Assembly: GCF_950101795.1 (NCBI RefSeq)
Contig: NZ_CATNLZ010000035.1
Location: 1-64,000, forward strand
Source of the DNA: Nocardioides sp. T2.26MG-1
GTDB taxonomy: Bacteria > Actinomycetota > Actinomycetes > Propionibacteriales > Nocardioidaceae
Direction: 5' to 3'
DNA: 64,000 nucleotides
A model generated the notes under the pieces. It saw only the letters and a program-made list of their open reading frames with translations, was not told the origin of the DNA and made no database searches. A program made the translations under genes and the position numbers. The stretch's first letter is position 1; each line of letters opens with the position of its first letter. This document shows positions 62,553 through 64,000 of the stretch, one piece after another.

Positions 62553-64000
62553 ATGCCCGACGACCTCCAGCCCGGAGCAGAATCACCGGCCACCACGCCC
62601 GACACCACGTCGGAGCCGTCGGAGGCCACGGCCGGCCGGCCGGCGAAGAAGGCGGCCGCCAAGAAGACCGCCGCGCGCAAGACCGCGGCGAAGAAGACCG
62701 CGAAGAAGGCCGCCGCGCCGGCGGACGCCTCCGACACGCCCGCGTCCCCCGTCGACGTCCCGCTGCCCGAGCCGGTCGCCGACGCGCCCGGTGTGACGGC
62801 CGGTGAGACGGCGGGTGACGCGCCGGTCAAGAAGGCCGCCGCGCGCAAGAGCACCGCCAAGAAGGCGCCCGCCAAGAAGGCCACCACCAAGAAGACGCCC
62901 GCCAAGAAGGCCGCGACCGAGGCCGCGCCGCTCGAGGAGTCCGCGACGCCGCCGCACGGCGACCCGCTGACCGAGACGACCGAGACCAGCGACGCGCCGG
63001 CGGCGCCGGCGGTGCTGTTCCAGGCGCCCGAGCCGACCAAGGCCGCGAAGAAGGCCACCACCAGGAAGGCCGCCGCGAAGAAGACCGGCGCCAAGAAGAC
63101 CGCAGCCAAGAAGGTCGGCGGGCGCGAGTCCGCCGAGGAGGTCGAGGACGCCGAGGAGACCGCGCTCGCCGCGGAGCCCCCGGTCGAGGCCCAGCAGCCC
63201 GACGGCGAGGACACCGGCGACGCCGGTGACACCGAGGCCGAGGGCGGTGACGGCACTGCCCGTCGGCGTCGCCGCCGCGGTGGCCGCCGCCGACGCAAGC
63301 CCGGCGACGGCGAGTCCGGGCAGAACGGCGCCTCCGACTCCGCTGCCCAGGACGACGACACCGACCAGGGCGACACCGAGCGCGCCGAGGCCGCCGGCGG
63401 CGAGGACTCCGCCGGTGACCAGGCTGACCAGGGCGAGCAGGGCGGCGAGGGCACCTCGCGTCGCCGGCGCCGCCGGCGCCGGTCGGGCGAGGACGGCGGT
63501 TCGTCGTCCGAGGACTCCGAGGGCACCGTCACCCGGGTCCGCAACCGCCGCTCGGCCGAGGACGAGATCACCGCGGTGTCCGGCTCCACCCGCCTGGAGG
63601 CCAAGAAGCAGCGCCGCCGGGAGGGCCGCGAGGCCGGCCGCCGGCGGGCCCCGATCGTCAGCGAGGCCGAGTTCCTGGCGCGCCGCGAGTCGGTCGACCG
63701 GGTCATGGTGATCCGCCAGCGTGAGGACCTGATCCAGATCGGCGTGCTCGAGGACCGGGTGCTCGTCGAGCACTACGTGGCCCGCGAGTCGCAGACCTCC
63801 CTGATCGGCAACGTCTACCTCGGCCGGGTGCAGAACGTGCTGCCCTCGATGGAGGCGGCGTTCATCGACATCGGCAAGGGCCGCAACGCGGTGCTGTACG
63901 CCGGCGAGGTCAACTGGTCGGCGCTCGGCCACAAGGACGGGCAGCCCCGCAAGATCGAGTCGGTGCTCAGCTCCGGCCAGTCGGTGCTCGTGCAGGTCAC
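62553..64000 (+). CDS. rne: Ribonuclease E/G, N-terminal part (runs off the right edge)
   Basis: 482 codons visible, open at the window end. The first roughly 400 residues are a charged, disordered extension. Up to about residue 190 it has Lys/Ala-rich histone H1-like stretches (KKAAAKKTAARKTAAKKTAK, and others with PAKKA words). Acidic Asp/Glu/Gly blocks then alternate with Arg clusters ([25 protein letters not shown]). From about 415 the S1 domain of RNase E/G begins: SLIGNVYLGRVQNVLPSMEA then AFIDIGKGRNAVLY. The catalytic part is outside the window. It processes and degrades RNA; the extension probably binds RNA or partner enzymes. Confidence 0.93.
   Translation, partial: MPDDLQPGAESPATTPDTTSEPSEATAGRPAKKAAAKKTAARKTAAKKTAKKAAAPADASDTPASPVDVPLPEPVADAPGVTAGETAGDAPVKKAAARKSTAKKAPAKKATTKKTPAKKAATEAAPLEESATPPHGDPLTETTETSDAPAAPAVLFQAPEPTKAAKKATTRKAAAKKTGAKKTAAKKVGGRESAEEVEDAEETALAAEPPVEAQQPDGEDTGDAGDTEAEGGDGTARRRRRRGGRRRRKPGDGESGQNGASDSAAQDDDTDQGDTERAEAAGGEDSAGDQADQGEQGGEGTSRRRRRRRRSGEDGGSSSEDSEGTVTRVRNRRSAEDEITAVSGSTRLEAKKQRRREGREAGRRRAPIVSEAEFLARRESVDRVMVIRQREDLIQIGVLEDRVLVEHYVARESQTSLIGNVYLGRVQNVLPSMEAAFIDIGKGRNAVLYAGEVNWSALGHKDGQPRKIESVLSSGQSVLVQV

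Overview
The window is a very GC-rich (estimated above 70% G+C) stretch of actinobacterial chromosome. Gene content and style point to Nocardioidaceae, most likely Nocardioides or a close relative. Supporting signs are the strong G/C third-position bias, many GTG starts, ATGA/GTGA gene overlaps, acyl-CoA carboxylase with a small epsilon subunit, two adjacent clpP genes, the mreBCD-mrdA-rodA block followed (after two other genes) by the TIGR03960/TIGR03936 pair and a long RNase E, and the 'GGTCGAGTAG...CGTATCGAGACC' type of intergenic repeat. The genus is an inference. No phage, plasmid, IS element or CRISPR array was seen. Most of the window is ordinary chromosomal core with a few accessory blocks.

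Left part (1-21.2 kb): a TetR gene with an operator facing a gene that runs off the left edge; a Met/His-rich exported protein coupled to a membrane ferredoxin of the NapH/NosR type; GH51 arabinofuranosidase; an F420/NADP-type oxidoreductase; acyl-CoA dehydrogenase; GtrA; Maf with a TetR regulator, divergent from an MFS pump; GH6 lipoprotein; a response regulator with a long Pro/Gln linker; a lipoprotein and membrane glycosyltransferase pair with a DasR-like operator upstream; accE-accD divergent from birA; a PH-domain protein, a nucleotide cyclase and a lone winged helix; purK-purE.

Middle (21.2-34 kb): the most interesting block is a minus-strand run from 28547 to 21229. A VanX-like D-Ala-D-Ala dipeptidase, an alanine racemase and a D-Ala-D-X ligase are coupled by 4-bp overlaps. 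They are followed by a DesK-type histidine kinase and NarL-type response regulator, then a large hybrid histidine kinase. The layout is reminiscent of D-Ser-type vancomycin-resistance operons, but the gene order and regulator class differ. Next come YrdB, an esterase, rpiB, a Nei-type glycosylase, an SpoIIE phosphatase, tRNA-Gly, tRNA-Pro and trigger factor.

Right part (34-64 kb): hydrolase-SRPBCC pair; clpP1-clpP2-clpX; a secreted or anchored protein with seven GDHAK repeats; valS; a GNAT; Zn-alcohol dehydrogenase; folC-DUF4233; a MocR/PNPOx divergon; ndk; mreB-mreC-mreD-mrdA-rodA; a DHA2 MFS pump; a 55-residue protein; a TIGR03960 radical SAM protein; a cluster of 21-bp repeats; a CynX-type MFS and a winged-helix protein wedged before the TIGR03936 partner; then rne, cut by the right edge. 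Many starts sit 6-8 nt after a TANNNT hexamer, the arrangement of leaderless transcripts.
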